Shown: positions 35,370 to 44,574 of the stretch, piece after piece
How positions within the stretch are numbered: position 1 is the first letter of the stretch
Layout: every line of letters begins with the position of its first letter
NCBI GenBank assembly: GCA_016219645.1
Contig: JACRLR010000016.1
Coordinates: forward strand, 62,001-126,000
Length of the DNA: 64,000 bases
Reading direction: 5' to 3'
From: Nitrospirota bacterium
GTDB lineage: Bacteria > Nitrospirota > Nitrospiria > Nitrospirales > Nitrospiraceae
Notes under the pieces: generated by a model
What the model was told of the DNA's origin: nothing
What the model saw: only the letters and a program-made list of their open reading frames with translations
Databases searched by the model: none
Translations under genes and position numbers: made by a program

Positions 35370-36643
35370 TGTTGAACGTACAGCCTGTCTCGGGAGCCAC
35401 GGATAGTGCGTTGTTGCATGAAGCGTTTCGAAGTTTCGACGATGCAGCTGCGACGTTGCAACAATCCTATCAGACCCTGACGTCACGGTTGGAGGAGCTG
35501 GACGTGGAACTTGCCGACCGCAACGAGGCGCTCGGCCGGAATCTGCGCGCCAATGAAGAATTGCGGGAGCACCTGACGGCGATTGTCGAGTCCCTCTCGA
35601 CCGGCTTGCTCGTGCTGGATACTGGAGGGACGATCACCCGTTGTAACCAGGCCGGCGAGCAACTGCTCGGACTGAAGCGTGAACAGATTCTGGGCCGTTC
35701 CTTAGCCGCCTGTCTCAAGGAGGCGCAGTTGGACGGCGATGCCTACCCCTTGACGACGCGACAGGGTGCGGCCGTCGCACTCTCCACACGCGCCTTGGAG
35801 ACCGGCGAAGGGCGCCACACAGGAAGTGTGGTCTTGATTCAGGACGTCACGGCGGTGCGGGAACTGGAGGACCGGCTGCAGCGCCGCAATCGGCTGGCGG
35901 CCATGGGTGAGATGGTCGGGCGGATTGCCCACGAAATTCGAAACCCCCTCGGCAGCATCGAACTGTTCGCGTCGATGTTGCGGCGCGATTTGAATGGTGT
36001 CCCGGCCTTGCGCGGATACGCCGAGCATATTTCATCGTCCGTCCACATGATGAATCGCCTCCTGACCAATCTTCTGGTCTATACCAAACCTGACTGCCCC
36101 CACGGCGAATGGCATGAGACAGAAGCCCTCATGCTGGATTCATTGACGTTGGCCGCCCATGCGATCGCGAACACCAGAGTCGACATTCGTCTGGAAGTCG
36201 ATCCTCTTGCGGCTCGAATCTGGTGCGATACAGGGCAACTCAAACAAGTCCTGCTGAACCTGATTTTGAACGGCATCCACGCCATGCCAGGCAGCGGGAC
36301 TCTGACGCTGTCGGCCTCCCTCATGGAGGGACAGGTTCCCGGAGGGCCGGCGCTCCGTCTCTCCGTTTCGGATACCGGTGCCGGGATCCCTGCGGCCCAG
36401 CGATCGAGGATTTTCGACCCCTTCTTTACGACAAAGGATGAAGGGACCGGATTAGGGTTGGCCATCGTCCACGCGATTGTCGAAGCGCATCAGGGCCGGA
36501 TCGACGTGGAGAGCTCTGAGGGGCGAGGGACGACGTTTACCATCGTGCTTCCACACGGTCCTGTCTCCGATCGGGATGATGGGATCGACATCTCGATGGC
36601 GACTGATGAGGGCCACTTCGTTGAAGAGGAGACATCCGCATGA
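35369..36643 (+). CDS. fleS: FleS-type PAS histidine kinase
   Basis: A 424-residue soluble kinase with no membrane helices. A coiled-coil N-terminus (LTSRLEELDVELADRNEALG) leads to a PAS domain (~70-170, VLDTGGTITRCNQAGEQLLG), an HisKA box with phospho-His in IAHEIRNPLGSIELFASML, and the HATPase motifs QVLLNLILNGIHAM (N), VSDTGAGIP (G1) and FDPFFTTKDEGTGLGLAIV (G2). This matches cytoplasmic FleS/FlrB kinases of the flagellar class III cascade. Start overlaps the TPR stop; its stop overlaps the regulator's ATG. Confidence 0.87.
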   Translation: MLNVQPVSGATDSALLHEAFRSFDDAAATLQQSYQTLTSRLEELDVELADRNEALGRNLRANEELREHLTAIVESLSTGLLVLDTGGTITRCNQAGEQLLGLKREQILGRSLAACLKEAQLDGDAYPLTTRQGAAVALSTRALETGEGRHTGSVVLIQDVTAVRELEDRLQRRNRLAAMGEMVGRIAHEIRNPLGSIELFASMLRRDLNGVPALRGYAEHISSSVHMMNRLLTNLLVYTKPDCPHGEWHETEALMLDSLTLAAHAIANTRVDIRLEVDPLAARIWCDTGQLKQVLLNLILNGIHAMPGSGTLTLSASLMEGQVPGGPALRLSVSDTGAGIPAAQRSRIFDPFFTTKDEGTGLGLAIVHAIVEAHQGRIDVESSEGRGTTFTIVLPHGPVSDRDDGIDISMATDEGHFVEEETSA

Positions 36644-38046
36644 ACGACCACGACATGGAAGGCCTTCCGGCGGATAGTCCTGCGCAGGGCGAGCGGATCT
36701 TAATCGTCGATGACGATCCATCTATGCGGATGGCGTTGATGGAGTCAGTTCGTCGCCTCGGGTATGACGTGCAGGGGGCGGTGGATGGTGTCGATGCAGT
36801 CGAACGTGTCAGCCGCTACAGGCCCTGGTTGGTGGTGACCGATCTGAAGATGCCTCGGCTTGGTGGTCTCGACCTGATCAAGGAGATCAAGAATCGCTCA
36901 CCACAGACGTTGATGGTCCTGATGACCGCCTACGGGACGGTGGAGACCGCCGTGGAGGCGATGAAGTACGGAGCAAGCGATTACATTCTCAAGCCGTTCT
37001 CCACCGATCTGTTCGAGCGGGTGATCGGGAATCTGAAAGCATCAGGCGCCCAGGCCTCGACGTCATCGTCTGAGCCGATCGACCCGCGGTCGATCCTGAC
37101 ACAAGACCCCGGCATGGTCCGTCTCCTCAGTACCGTTGAAGGGGTTGCCGTAAGCCAGGCGACGATCCTTATCAACGGAGAGAGCGGCACAGGGAAGGAA
37201 CTGTTGGCCCGTTTTATCCATAGCAGAAGCCCTCGCGCGCACCGCCCGTTTATCGCCGTCAATTGTGCGGCCTTGCCGGATGGACTCTTGGAGAGTGAAC
37301 TGTTCGGCCATGAGCGTGGCGCATTTACCGGGGCCATCATGAAGAAGATCGGCAAGTTCGAAATGGCGCACACCGGCACCCTGCTGCTCGATGAAATCAG
37401 CGAAATGAACATGGGTCTACAGGCCAAGTTGCTCCGTGTGATCCAGGAACGGGAAGTGGATCGAGTGGGAGGTCGTGAGCCGGTCTCCGTCAATATCCGG
37501 GTCATTGCGACGACAAACCGCTCGCTCTATCACGAAGTGGAGCAGGGGCGGTTTCGGGAGGACCTGTATTACCGACTGAATGTGTTTCCCATCATGGTCC
37601 CGCCGTTACGGGAACGGCCTGCGGACATCCCGTTGCTCGCGAGGCATTTCGTGGCCGTCTCCGCGGCGCGCAATAGCCTTCCGTTGCCGACGGTATCGGC
37701 GGAGGCCTATGCCACACTTCAAGATAGACGGTGGAAAGGGAACGTGCGTGAACTGGAGAATGTCATGGAACGTGCCGTGCTGTTAGCCGGGAAAGAGCCG
37801 ATTCTCCCGTGCCACTTGTTGCTGGAGTCCGACGGACAACCGCTGTCTCCTACTCCGGCCCCATCCGTGCCACAGCCTTCCGGGAACGGGTCGTTGTGGG
37901 AAATGGAGCGGGAACTGATTTTTCAAACTCTGGCGCGGGTGAGGGAGAATCGCACCCATGCGGCGAAAGAACTGGGCATCAGCATTCGCACCTTGCGGAA
38001 CAAGCTTCGAGAGTATCGGGGGGCCGGTTGTCAGCTCGCTCCATAA
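36640..38046 (+). CDS. fleR: FleR-type sigma-54 response regulator
   Basis: A 468-residue NtrC-type activator, the likely partner of the adjacent FleS-type kinase. The receiver (residues ~18-135) has D24/D25 and phosphoacceptor D68 (VVTDLKMPR); the AAA+ domain (~155-385) has GESGTGKE, GAFTGA and LLDEISE; a Fis HTH closes the protein (NRTHAAKELGISIRTLRNKL). All catalytic motifs are intact. The 4-base ATGA overlap with fleS shows co-translation. It would drive a later flagellar class, matching its position just before flgB. Confidence 0.88.
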   Translation: MNDHDMEGLPADSPAQGERILIVDDDPSMRMALMESVRRLGYDVQGAVDGVDAVERVSRYRPWLVVTDLKMPRLGGLDLIKEIKNRSPQTLMVLMTAYGTVETAVEAMKYGASDYILKPFSTDLFERVIGNLKASGAQASTSSSEPIDPRSILTQDPGMVRLLSTVEGVAVSQATILINGESGTGKELLARFIHSRSPRAHRPFIAVNCAALPDGLLESELFGHERGAFTGAIMKKIGKFEMAHTGTLLLDEISEMNMGLQAKLLRVIQEREVDRVGGREPVSVNIRVIATTNRSLYHEVEQGRFREDLYYRLNVFPIMVPPLRERPADIPLLARHFVAVSAARNSLPLPTVSAEAYATLQDRRWKGNVRELENVMERAVLLAGKEPILPCHLLLESDGQPLSPTPAPSVPQPSGNGSLWEMERELIFQTLARVRENRTHAAKELGISIRTLRNKLREYRGAGCQLAP

Positions 38047-38125
38047 CCGGCCAACCGGCATGATGGGGGTAAAAACAGCCGGCAGGTTTTGCCGGTCGGC
38101 AAAGATGCCTAGATAGGTAGGTAGC

Positions 38126-38200
38126 TAGGCTGAAGGGGTTCAGGCTGAAGGTCGAAGTTCCGAGCACTTCGGCCTGAACCCCTTCAGCCTGAATCCCTGA
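38126..38200. repeat. CTGAAGG/CCTTCAG hairpin (D-type)
   Basis: GGCTGAAGGGGTTCAGGCTG ... CGAAGTTCCGAGCACTTCGG ... CCTGAACCCCTTCAGCCTGA: two nearly complementary arms built from CTGAAGG words. It fills most of the fleR-flgB gap, together with a small CCGGCA/TGCCGG stem at 38079-38095. Confidence 0.7.
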
Positions 38201-38231
38201 ATGTGCGGCACAGCATCAGGAGGGACGTATC

Positions 38232-38639
38232 ATGACGCTCATTGATCACACCATGCAATTGCTCCATCGCACTCTGGATTTACGACAAGCCAGACAACGG
38301 GTGATTGCCTCGAATATCGCGAATGAAGAAACACCCGGGTATCGCGCAGCCGACTTCAACTTTCAGGATTCCTTGCAGGCGGCACAGCGGGGGAGAGGTC
38401 CCGTCACGCTTGTGGTGACTCAGAGCCAGCACATGGGTGTGCACGGGGATGCGGTGCAACAGGTCACGGGAGATCTCAACCCCGTGCCTGCCGGGGATCT
38501 TCCCTTGGATGCCAACACCGTGAACATCGAACTGGAAATGGCCAAGATGTCGGATAACGCGATGCAGTATAACAGCGCTGCGTCGATCATGGCGATTCGG
38601 TTTCGCCACTTGATGGGGGCGATCCGCGAGGGGCGATAA
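38232..38639 (+). CDS. flgB: Flagellar rod protein FlgB
   Basis: A 135-residue proximal-rod subunit: N-terminal heptad and rod signature LRQARQRVIASNIANEETPG then YRAADFNF, and C-terminal helix ELEMAKMSDNAMQYNSAASI. Exported by the flagellar type III system and assembled on the MS ring/FliE. Ribosome site AGGAGGGAC precedes ATG. It starts the basal-body gene block. Confidence 0.93.
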   Translation: MTLIDHTMQLLHRTLDLRQARQRVIASNIANEETPGYRAADFNFQDSLQAAQRGRGPVTLVVTQSQHMGVHGDAVQQVTGDLNPVPAGDLPLDANTVNIELEMAKMSDNAMQYNSAASIMAIRFRHLMGAIREGR

Positions 38640-38645
38640 CCCATC

Positions 38646-38712
38646 AGGCTGAGGTTAAGGTTCAGGTTGAGTAAAGAACTCTCGGCTCACTTGACCTCAA
38701 CCTTAACCTTCT
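38646..38712. repeat. GGTTAAGG/CCTTAACC hairpin (C-type)
   Basis: GGCTGAGGTTAAGGTTCAGG on the left and CTTGACCTCAACCTTAACCT on the right, about 30 bases apart, between flgB and flgC. The same words reappear inside the composite R-type repeat at 50168-50336. Confidence 0.7.
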
Positions 38713-38727
38713 TCCACGGAGGTCGAT

Positions 38728-39177
38728 ATGGAGATGACTGACAGCATGGCAGTGTCAGTGACGGCCCTTGATGCGCAACGTCAACGGCTCAATGTGATTT
38801 CCAGCAATCTGGCGAACGCACAGTCCACCCATACGGCAGGAGGAGGGCCCTATAAGCGCCGGGACGTGGTGTTTCAATCCACGCCGGTCGCCAGTCCCTT
38901 CCAACGGGCATTTCGCCAGGTGTCGACGGGGCCAGGGGCCCACGCTCTTGATGGCGTCAAGGTACTGCGGGTGAAAGAAGATGCCAGGCCCGGACAGGTG
39001 ATCTATGATCCGCGCCATCCGGACGCAGACAAGAAGGGGTTCGTCAAGATGCCCAATATCAATGTCATGGAAGAAATGGTGAACATGATCGGGGCATCCC
39101 GCTCATACGAAGCCAACGTGCAAGCGATTAACGCGACCCGCGCCATGTGGAATAAGGCGCTGGAGATCGGGAGGTAG
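38728..39177 (+). CDS. flgC: Flagellar rod protein FlgC
   Basis: A 149-residue rod subunit: N-terminal VTALDAQRQRLNVISSNLAN and C-terminal NINVMEEMVNMIGASRSYEA, both standard for rod/hook proteins. Polar residues between (TAGGGPYKRRDVVF) are typical of FlgC. Start follows GGAGGTCGAT. Stops 3 bases before fliE. Confidence 0.93.
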   Translation: MEMTDSMAVSVTALDAQRQRLNVISSNLANAQSTHTAGGGPYKRRDVVFQSTPVASPFQRAFRQVSTGPGAHALDGVKVLRVKEDARPGQVIYDPRHPDADKKGFVKMPNINVMEEMVNMIGASRSYEANVQAINATRAMWNKALEIGR

Positions 39178-39179
39178 CC

Positions 39180-39485
39180 ATGGACCAGATCAAAGCGATC
39201 GCAATTCCTGCATCATCCTTCATCGGTAATGCCCCAGCCGCTCATCCGGCCGGTGCTGCTCCATCTGGTGGATTTATGAATTCACTGCAGTCTGCGATCA
39301 GTAAGGCCAATGACATTCAAATTCAAGCCAACCAGGCGACTGAAGCATTGATGACCGGTCAGACACAGAACATCCACCAGACGATGGTGGCCTTACAGGA
39401 AGCCGATGTGTCGTTCCAACTGATGATGCAGATCAGGAACAAGATATTGTCGGCATATGAAGAAATTCAGCGGATGCAAATCTGA
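39180..39485 (+). CDS. fliE: Flagellar hook-basal body protein FliE
   Basis: A 101-residue adaptor that links the MS ring to the rod. Predominantly helical with the FliE core SLQSAISKANDIQIQANQAT and the C-terminal VSFQLMMQIRNKILSAYEEI. It starts within 3 bases of the flgC stop. The stop codon is immediately followed by an R-type repeat. Confidence 0.92.
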   Translation: MDQIKAIAIPASSFIGNAPAAHPAGAAPSGGFMNSLQSAISKANDIQIQANQATEALMTGQTQNIHQTMVALQEADVSFQLMMQIRNKILSAYEEIQRMQI

Positions 39486-39613
39486 CAGGATGCTGAAAAA
39501 GTCCGCCAGCATCGTTCTCGGCTCATCGAAATCCTCAACGTACCCCTGAGGGTACGCCTCCGGTTTCGATTCGCCTGCGGCCTTGCTGGACGAACTTTTT
39601 GAGCATCCTGCAG
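39486..39613. repeat. R-type repeat after fliE stop
   Basis: Left end CAGGATGCTGAAAAAGTCCG then CCAGC starts at the base after the stop codon TGA; right end GGACGAACTTTTTGAGCATC then CTGCAGG. The core holds a short GTACCCCTGAGGGTAC palindrome. It could be a bidirectional terminator placed within an apparent operon. Confidence 0.75.
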
Positions 39614-39661
39614 GAGCCGTTCGTATTGTGCCATGTGGGCTATTGAGGAATAGGGACGCGT

Positions 39662-41218
39662 ATGCTGTCTAAGTTTTCCATCAACCAACGCATGATCATT
39701 CTGGTGGCGCTGGCCGGTTCCATTGCGGGCCTCATCGCCGTGACGCTCTGGACACAGCAGCCTGACATGCAAGTGCTGTTTACGAACCTCAATCCCGAGG
39801 ATGCGGCAGGGATAGTAGACAAGCTGAAAGAAACGAAAGTGCCGTATGAAACGACCGGCGGAGGGACGACCGTTCTTGTCCCCAGCGCGCAAGTCCATGA
39901 ACTGCGATTGCAGCTGGCCACGCAGGGACTTCCCCATGGTGGTGGAGTCGGTTTCGAAATCTTCGATCGCTCATCGATCGGCGTATCCGATTTTGTTCAG
40001 AAGCTCAATTATCGGCGCGCACTGCAGGGGGAGCTGGCCAGGACCATTGCGCAAATGCCGGAAATTGAACGGGCGCGGGTCCACCTGGCCACCCCGGAGC
40101 GTCGTTTGTTCTCTAGTGACGAGAATCGGGCTCGCGCTTCGGTTGTCGTCTCGTTGCGGAACGGACAGGCCCTCGCCAAGACACAAGTCAACGGGATCGT
40201 TCACCTCGTGTCGAGCAGCGTCGAGGGCCTCCAGGTCAAGGATGTGACCGTGGTGGATGGACATGGGCGACTCCTCTCGTCGGCGGCCGGTGGCGACGAT
40301 GCAGCAGGGTTGACCGGGTCACAGTTGGAGTATCAGCGGACGCTTGAAAAGGATATCGAAACACGCATCCAAACGATGTTGGAGCGGATCGTCGGGGTGA
40401 ATAAAGCCGTGGTGCGGGTGTCCAGCATTCTCGACTTCCGAAAAATAGAAACCACTGAGGAGCGATACGATCCCAACAGTCAAGTCGTGAGGAGCGAGCA
40501 GCGCGGCCAGGAAAAAGCCAGTGGGGTCAACGGTGTCTCCGGTGGCGTACCCGGTGTCCAGTCAAATGTCCCGGAGGGGGCAATCCAGGAGCCGGCTCAA
40601 ACGAGTTCGAGCGCAAATCAGACCAAGAACGAAACCGTGAATTACGAAATCAGCCGGACGGTGTCCCGGGTCGTGGAGTCCACCGGTACCATCAAACAAC
40701 TGTCCGTGGCGGTGCTCGTGGACGGCATGTACGAAAGCGCGAAGGCGTCTGAGGATGGCAAGCCTGTATCCGATGCGGCCAAGAAGTACATCGCACGGCC
40801 TGAAGAAGACATGAAGCGCATCGAAGAGATCGTGAAAAAAGCCATGGGTTATTCGGCAGAGCGGCAGGATCAAGTCCAGGTGACCAACGTGCAATTTGAC
40901 ATTGCGACTGAAGAGCCTCCCGCGCAGGGGATTGAGGCGGCGGCGGAACCGACCAATTCCTTCATTCCGTATATTCGCTATGCGGTTGGAGGAGGGCTCT
41001 TTCTCCTGATCCTCTTCATGGTTGTTCGCCCCTTGATGGCGATGTTGGGGACGACCGGGTCATCGTCCGAGGGGTCAGCGCTGGGTCTTCCCGCTTCGGT
41101 GAGCCAGGTCGAAGCGTCATTGGCGGGAAAGCCCCGTTCACAGATCGTCGATATGGCCCGGGGTAATCCTGATGCCACGGCTGTGGTGGTCAAGCAATGG
41201 CTGAAGGCCGGTCAGTGA
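39662..41218 (+). CDS. fliF: Flagellar MS-ring protein FliF
   Basis: A 518-residue membrane ring protein. TM helix 1 (MIILVALAGSIAGLIAVTLW, residues ~11-30) and TM helix 2 (YAVGGGLFLLILFMVVRPLM, near 440-460) bracket a periplasmic domain with the YscJ/FliF motifs ETTGGGTTVLVPSAQVHELR and FVQKLNYRRALQGELARTI. The C-terminal cytoplasmic tail (RSQIVDMARGNPDATAVVVK) is the FliG-binding segment. It is shorter than many FliF proteins but complete at both ends. No clear promoter precedes it. Confidence 0.94.
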   Translation: MLSKFSINQRMIILVALAGSIAGLIAVTLWTQQPDMQVLFTNLNPEDAAGIVDKLKETKVPYETTGGGTTVLVPSAQVHELRLQLATQGLPHGGGVGFEIFDRSSIGVSDFVQKLNYRRALQGELARTIAQMPEIERARVHLATPERRLFSSDENRARASVVVSLRNGQALAKTQVNGIVHLVSSSVEGLQVKDVTVVDGHGRLLSSAAGGDDAAGLTGSQLEYQRTLEKDIETRIQTMLERIVGVNKAVVRVSSILDFRKIETTEERYDPNSQVVRSEQRGQEKASGVNGVSGGVPGVQSNVPEGAIQEPAQTSSSANQTKNETVNYEISRTVSRVVESTGTIKQLSVAVLVDGMYESAKASEDGKPVSDAAKKYIARPEEDMKRIEEIVKKAMGYSAERQDQVQVTNVQFDIATEEPPAQGIEAAAEPTNSFIPYIRYAVGGGLFLLILFMVVRPLMAMLGTTGSSSEGSALGLPASVSQVEASLAGKPRSQIVDMARGNPDATAVVVKQWLKAGQ

Positions 41219-41231
41219 GGCGCAGGTAGCG

Positions 41232-42230
41232 ATGTCCACACCACTCACCGGCGAGCAAAAGGCGGCCATTCTTCTGAAAGCCATCGGGGAGGACGCCGCG
41301 GCGATGGTCATGAAGAGCCTTGATCCCAAGGAGATCCGTCGGCTAGGGGCCTCTATGAACGCGACGGCCAATATTACAAGGGAAGAAGAATCGGCCGTCA
41401 TCGACGAGTTTGAAAAGGCGAGCGCAAGCGGTGACGTGGCATTTCATGGAAAAGAATACATCAAAACTATTCTCTCCAAGGCGCTCGGTCAGGAAAAAGC
41501 GAACCGACTGCTCGAGTCTATGACCAGTAAGGTGTATCCGGGACTCGACGCCATGAAGTGGGTTGATGCCAAGGCCGCTTCACAAATGATCAAGACCGAG
41601 CATCCCCAAACGATCTCCGTGATTCTCGCGCATATGGATCCGGACCAGGCCGGCACCGTTATGAGGGACTTACCCGAAGCCCTTCGAGCGGATGTCGCCT
41701 TGCGCCTTGCGACGATGGAGGACTTGCAGCCGAGCGTGCTCGAAGAACTCAGCGATGCGCTGCAGAGTTCTCTCATCGCGAGCGCCGGCACTCGCGCGAC
41801 GACGGTCGGAGGCGCTGAAGCCGCGGCCAATATTCTTACGACCCTCGACAAGGCTACCGAGGGGAGCATCCTGTCGAAAATCGCCGAACGGGATCAGCTT
41901 TTGGCCGATACGATCAGAGGACTGATGTTTGTCTTCGACGACCTGATCAAGCTCGACGACCGTGGCATGCAAGAGCTCATGAAAGAAATCAGTAAAGAGG
42001 ATCTTCCTGTGGCGCTCCGTGGAGCGAGTCCGGAAACCAAGGAGAAGTTCCTCAAGAATATGTCAAGCCGAGCGGCGGAGATGTTGAAGGACGACATGGA
42101 GGCGAGGGGACCGGTGAAGGTGGCGGATGTCGAGAAGGCGCAGCAGAACATCCTCAAAGTCTGCCGGAAGCTTGAAGAGGAAGGGCGCATCGTCATTGCC
42201 GGGGGGGGCGAAGGGGAGGCGGTGCTGTAA
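41232..42230 (+). CDS. fliG: Flagellar motor switch protein FliG
   Basis: A 332-residue rotor protein with N, middle and C domains. N-domain AILLKAIGEDAAAMVMKSLD; middle EHPQTISVILAHMDPDQAG (the EHPQT motif); C-domain FDDLIKLDDRGMQELMKEIS and charged torque helix near DDMEARGPVKVADVEKAQQN. The stop TAA directly abuts the next ATG (TAAATG). Confidence 0.95.
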   Translation: MSTPLTGEQKAAILLKAIGEDAAAMVMKSLDPKEIRRLGASMNATANITREEESAVIDEFEKASASGDVAFHGKEYIKTILSKALGQEKANRLLESMTSKVYPGLDAMKWVDAKAASQMIKTEHPQTISVILAHMDPDQAGTVMRDLPEALRADVALRLATMEDLQPSVLEELSDALQSSLIASAGTRATTVGGAEAAANILTTLDKATEGSILSKIAERDQLLADTIRGLMFVFDDLIKLDDRGMQELMKEISKEDLPVALRGASPETKEKFLKNMSSRAAEMLKDDMEARGPVKVADVEKAQQNILKVCRKLEEEGRIVIAGGGEGEAVL

Positions 42231-43289
42231 ATGGAACTTGCGTCGAACGGACAGGCGACTCTCACCCAGCCCTGCGTCAGTTCCGGTGGGCGACGGGAGA
42301 GCGCAATCTTGGTGGTCGACGATGAAGAGGCGATCCGTGAATTGTTGGTGAGGCTGCTGCAGTCGGCGGGGCACCGCGTGCGCGCGGTTGGATCGGCGCG
42401 GGAAGCTCGTGCGGCACTAAAAGAATTTCCGGTGTCGCTGATGATTACGGACGTCAAACTGCCGGATCAGGATGGCATCGCGTTGCTCCAGCAGGCCTGT
42501 GATCTCGATCACCGCATGATGGGGCTGGTGATGACCGGATATGGAACCGTCGATCTCGCAGTTCAGGCGATGAAGGCAGGAGCGGCGGAGTTTCTGATGA
42601 AGCCGTTCGACAACAAGGCGCTCCAATTGACCGTCAATCGCCTCCTCGATCTCTATCACCTGCGGTCGGAGAATACGATCCTCAAGCAGGCGGTGGTTCG
42701 TGCTGCGGGGGTTCGCTGTCGCAGTCTCGCGCTGACCGATTTCGATACCGGCCATCGATTTGTCGGAGATCAGAGCCAATCAGACTATGATCAAGGGATT
42801 GCGGAGGGTGAACGGCGAGCCGGCGCACGAGTTGCGGAAGCCAGACGGCAGGAGCAGCAGCTCTTGGCCGAAACAGTCCGGCGTTTCGACGACCGGTGGA
42901 CGTCGCTTCATCAGACCGTCGAAGAGGACGTGACGGCCCTGGCGTTCAGTCTGGCGACACGCATCCTGCGCGATATGGTGATCGATCGGCGGGATGCCGT
43001 ACTTGGATTGTTGAAATCGGCCTTGGCGACGGTTCGGGATGCGGGAGTCGTCACTGTCAGAACGCATCCGTCCGACGCACCGATACTTGAATCGGCTTGC
43101 GCGGAGTTGTGCCGCGACCGGCCGACATCGTTTACGCTGCATGTGGAAGGCGATTCGTCTCTCTCCAGGGGAAGTTGCGTGGTGGAAACCATGAATCGAC
43201 TGGTCGACGCCTCGCTGGACCGGCAGTTGCTGAGGCTCGGAGAGGTCTTACAGAAACGAGGCCGCCATGAATCTCGTCGATCTGATTGA
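42231..43289 (+). CDS. fliH: Receiver-FliH fusion (flagellar export ATPase regulator)
   Basis: A 352-residue protein, much longer than normal FliH (about 220-240). Residues ~25-140 form a complete CheY/NtrC-type receiver: acidic pair D30/D31, phosphoacceptor D74 (ITDVKLPDQDG), T102 (VMTGYGT) and K124 (FLMKPFDN). Residues ~185-345 form FliH: a coiled helix (GIAEGERRAGARVAEARRQE) then the C-domain (LATRILRD, TVRTHPSD, GSCVVETMNRLVDASLDRQL). Position between fliG and fliI confirms the FliH role, holding FliI and FliN. It overlaps fliI by 23 bases. The receiver resembles that of the FleQ-like protein (MTGxGxxDxAVxAMKAGA, KPFDN). Phosphorylation could tune export. Confidence 0.9.
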   Translation: MELASNGQATLTQPCVSSGGRRESAILVVDDEEAIRELLVRLLQSAGHRVRAVGSAREARAALKEFPVSLMITDVKLPDQDGIALLQQACDLDHRMMGLVMTGYGTVDLAVQAMKAGAAEFLMKPFDNKALQLTVNRLLDLYHLRSENTILKQAVVRAAGVRCRSLALTDFDTGHRFVGDQSQSDYDQGIAEGERRAGARVAEARRQEQQLLAETVRRFDDRWTSLHQTVEEDVTALAFSLATRILRDMVIDRRDAVLGLLKSALATVRDAGVVTVRTHPSDAPILESACAELCRDRPTSFTLHVEGDSSLSRGSCVVETMNRLVDASLDRQLLRLGEVLQKRGRHESRRSD

Positions 43290-44574
43290 AGATACAAATC
43301 CTCTTGTCGTCTCGGGCCGTGTGGCCCAGGCCGTCGGGATCGTGATCGAGGGCTATGGCCCCATGACGTCGGTCGGGGAATTGTGCGATGTCACGCGCGA
43401 AGATGGAGAGGGAAATGTGCCGGCTGAAGTGGTCGGGTTTCGCGGCGATCGTGTGTTGCTGATGCCGCTCGGAGAGATGCGCGGGATCGGCCCCGGCAGC
43501 CGGCTCTTCATGAAAGGCCACTGCGCCTCGGTCCCAGTCGGTCCCCAACTGCTCGGGCGCGTGCTCAATGGGCTGGGAGAGCCGTTGGACGGGCGCGGTC
43601 CTCTGATGACCGAGCACCGATACCCGCTGCATGCCGCGCCGATCAATCCTCTGATGAGAACCCGCATTACCGAACCGCTTGATCTGGGCATCCGGGCGAT
43701 CAATGCCTGTTTGACTTGTGGCCGGGGTCAGAAGGTCGGCATCTTCGCCAGTTCCGGCGTCGGGAAGAGCGTCTTGCTCGGGATGATCAGCCGCTATACG
43801 AAGGCCGACGTGAATGTCATCGCCCTCATCGGCGAGCGGGGACGTGAAGTCAACGAATTCCTGGAACGAGACCTGACTCCTGAGGCGCTCAGTCGCTCGG
43901 TGGTGATCGTGGCGACGTCGGACCAGCCGCCGTTAGTGCGGTTACGAGGTGCGTTGGTTGCGACGGCGGTTGCGGAGTACTTTCGAGACTGCGGCAGACA
44001 GGTGCTCTTGATGATGGACTCACTCACCCGCCTGGCCCATAGCCAACGGGAAGTCGGGCTCGCCATCGGGGAGCCACCGACGACAAAAGGGTACACCCCC
44101 TCTGTTTTTACGATGTTGCCCAAGCTCCTGGAGCGAGTCGGGACTTGCTCCGGTTCCGGCGCCATCACCGGACTCTATACGGTCCTCATGGAGAGTGATG
44201 AGCTCGCCGATCCCATTGCGGAGACGGCTCGATCGATTCTGGACGGCCACATTGTGCTCTCACGGCAGTTGGCCGCGCGCAATCATTTCCCGGCAATCGA
44301 CCTCCTGAACAGCACGAGTCGGGTGATGAAAGACATTGTGGGGCGAGACCACTATAGGGCGGCCCGGTCCATGCTCGAGCTTCAGGCGCGGTATCAGCAA
44401 TCCGAGGATCTCATTTTGCTCGGCGCCTATAAAGCAGGCGCCAATCGTGATCTCGACAAGGCCGTGGGGGCTCAAGACGGCATCAATGCCTTTCTTCGTC
44501 AGGACATCGAACGATCTTTCTCACTCGATGCTTCGATCGACGACTTGCTGACGCTGGTGAAGGCGACAGCATGA
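43267..44574 (+). CDS. fliI: Flagellum-specific ATPase FliI
   Basis: A 435-residue F1-type ATPase that energises flagellar type III export. Walker A in FASSGVGKSVLLG (about residues 160-172), Walker B VLLMMDSLTRLAHSQREVGL, and the YTPSVFTMLPKLLERVG region. It begins inside the fusion-fliH gene (23-base overlap) and ends with an ATGA overlap with fliJ, so the three are co-translated and probably co-assembled. Confidence 0.95.
   Translation: MNLVDLIEDTNPLVVSGRVAQAVGIVIEGYGPMTSVGELCDVTREDGEGNVPAEVVGFRGDRVLLMPLGEMRGIGPGSRLFMKGHCASVPVGPQLLGRVLNGLGEPLDGRGPLMTEHRYPLHAAPINPLMRTRITEPLDLGIRAINACLTCGRGQKVGIFASSGVGKSVLLGMISRYTKADVNVIALIGERGREVNEFLERDLTPEALSRSVVIVATSDQPPLVRLRGALVATAVAEYFRDCGRQVLLMMDSLTRLAHSQREVGLAIGEPPTTKGYTPSVFTMLPKLLERVGTCSGSGAITGLYTVLMESDELADPIAETARSILDGHIVLSRQLAARNHFPAIDLLNSTSRVMKDIVGRDHYRAARSMLELQARYQQSEDLILLGAYKAGANRDLDKAVGAQDGINAFLRQDIERSFSLDASIDDLLTLVKATA

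Noticed and set aside
38079-38095. CCGGCA-GGTTT-TGCCGG stem after fleR as a rho-independent terminator
   Set aside because: The stem is perfect but short and no T run follows, so termination is not supported.
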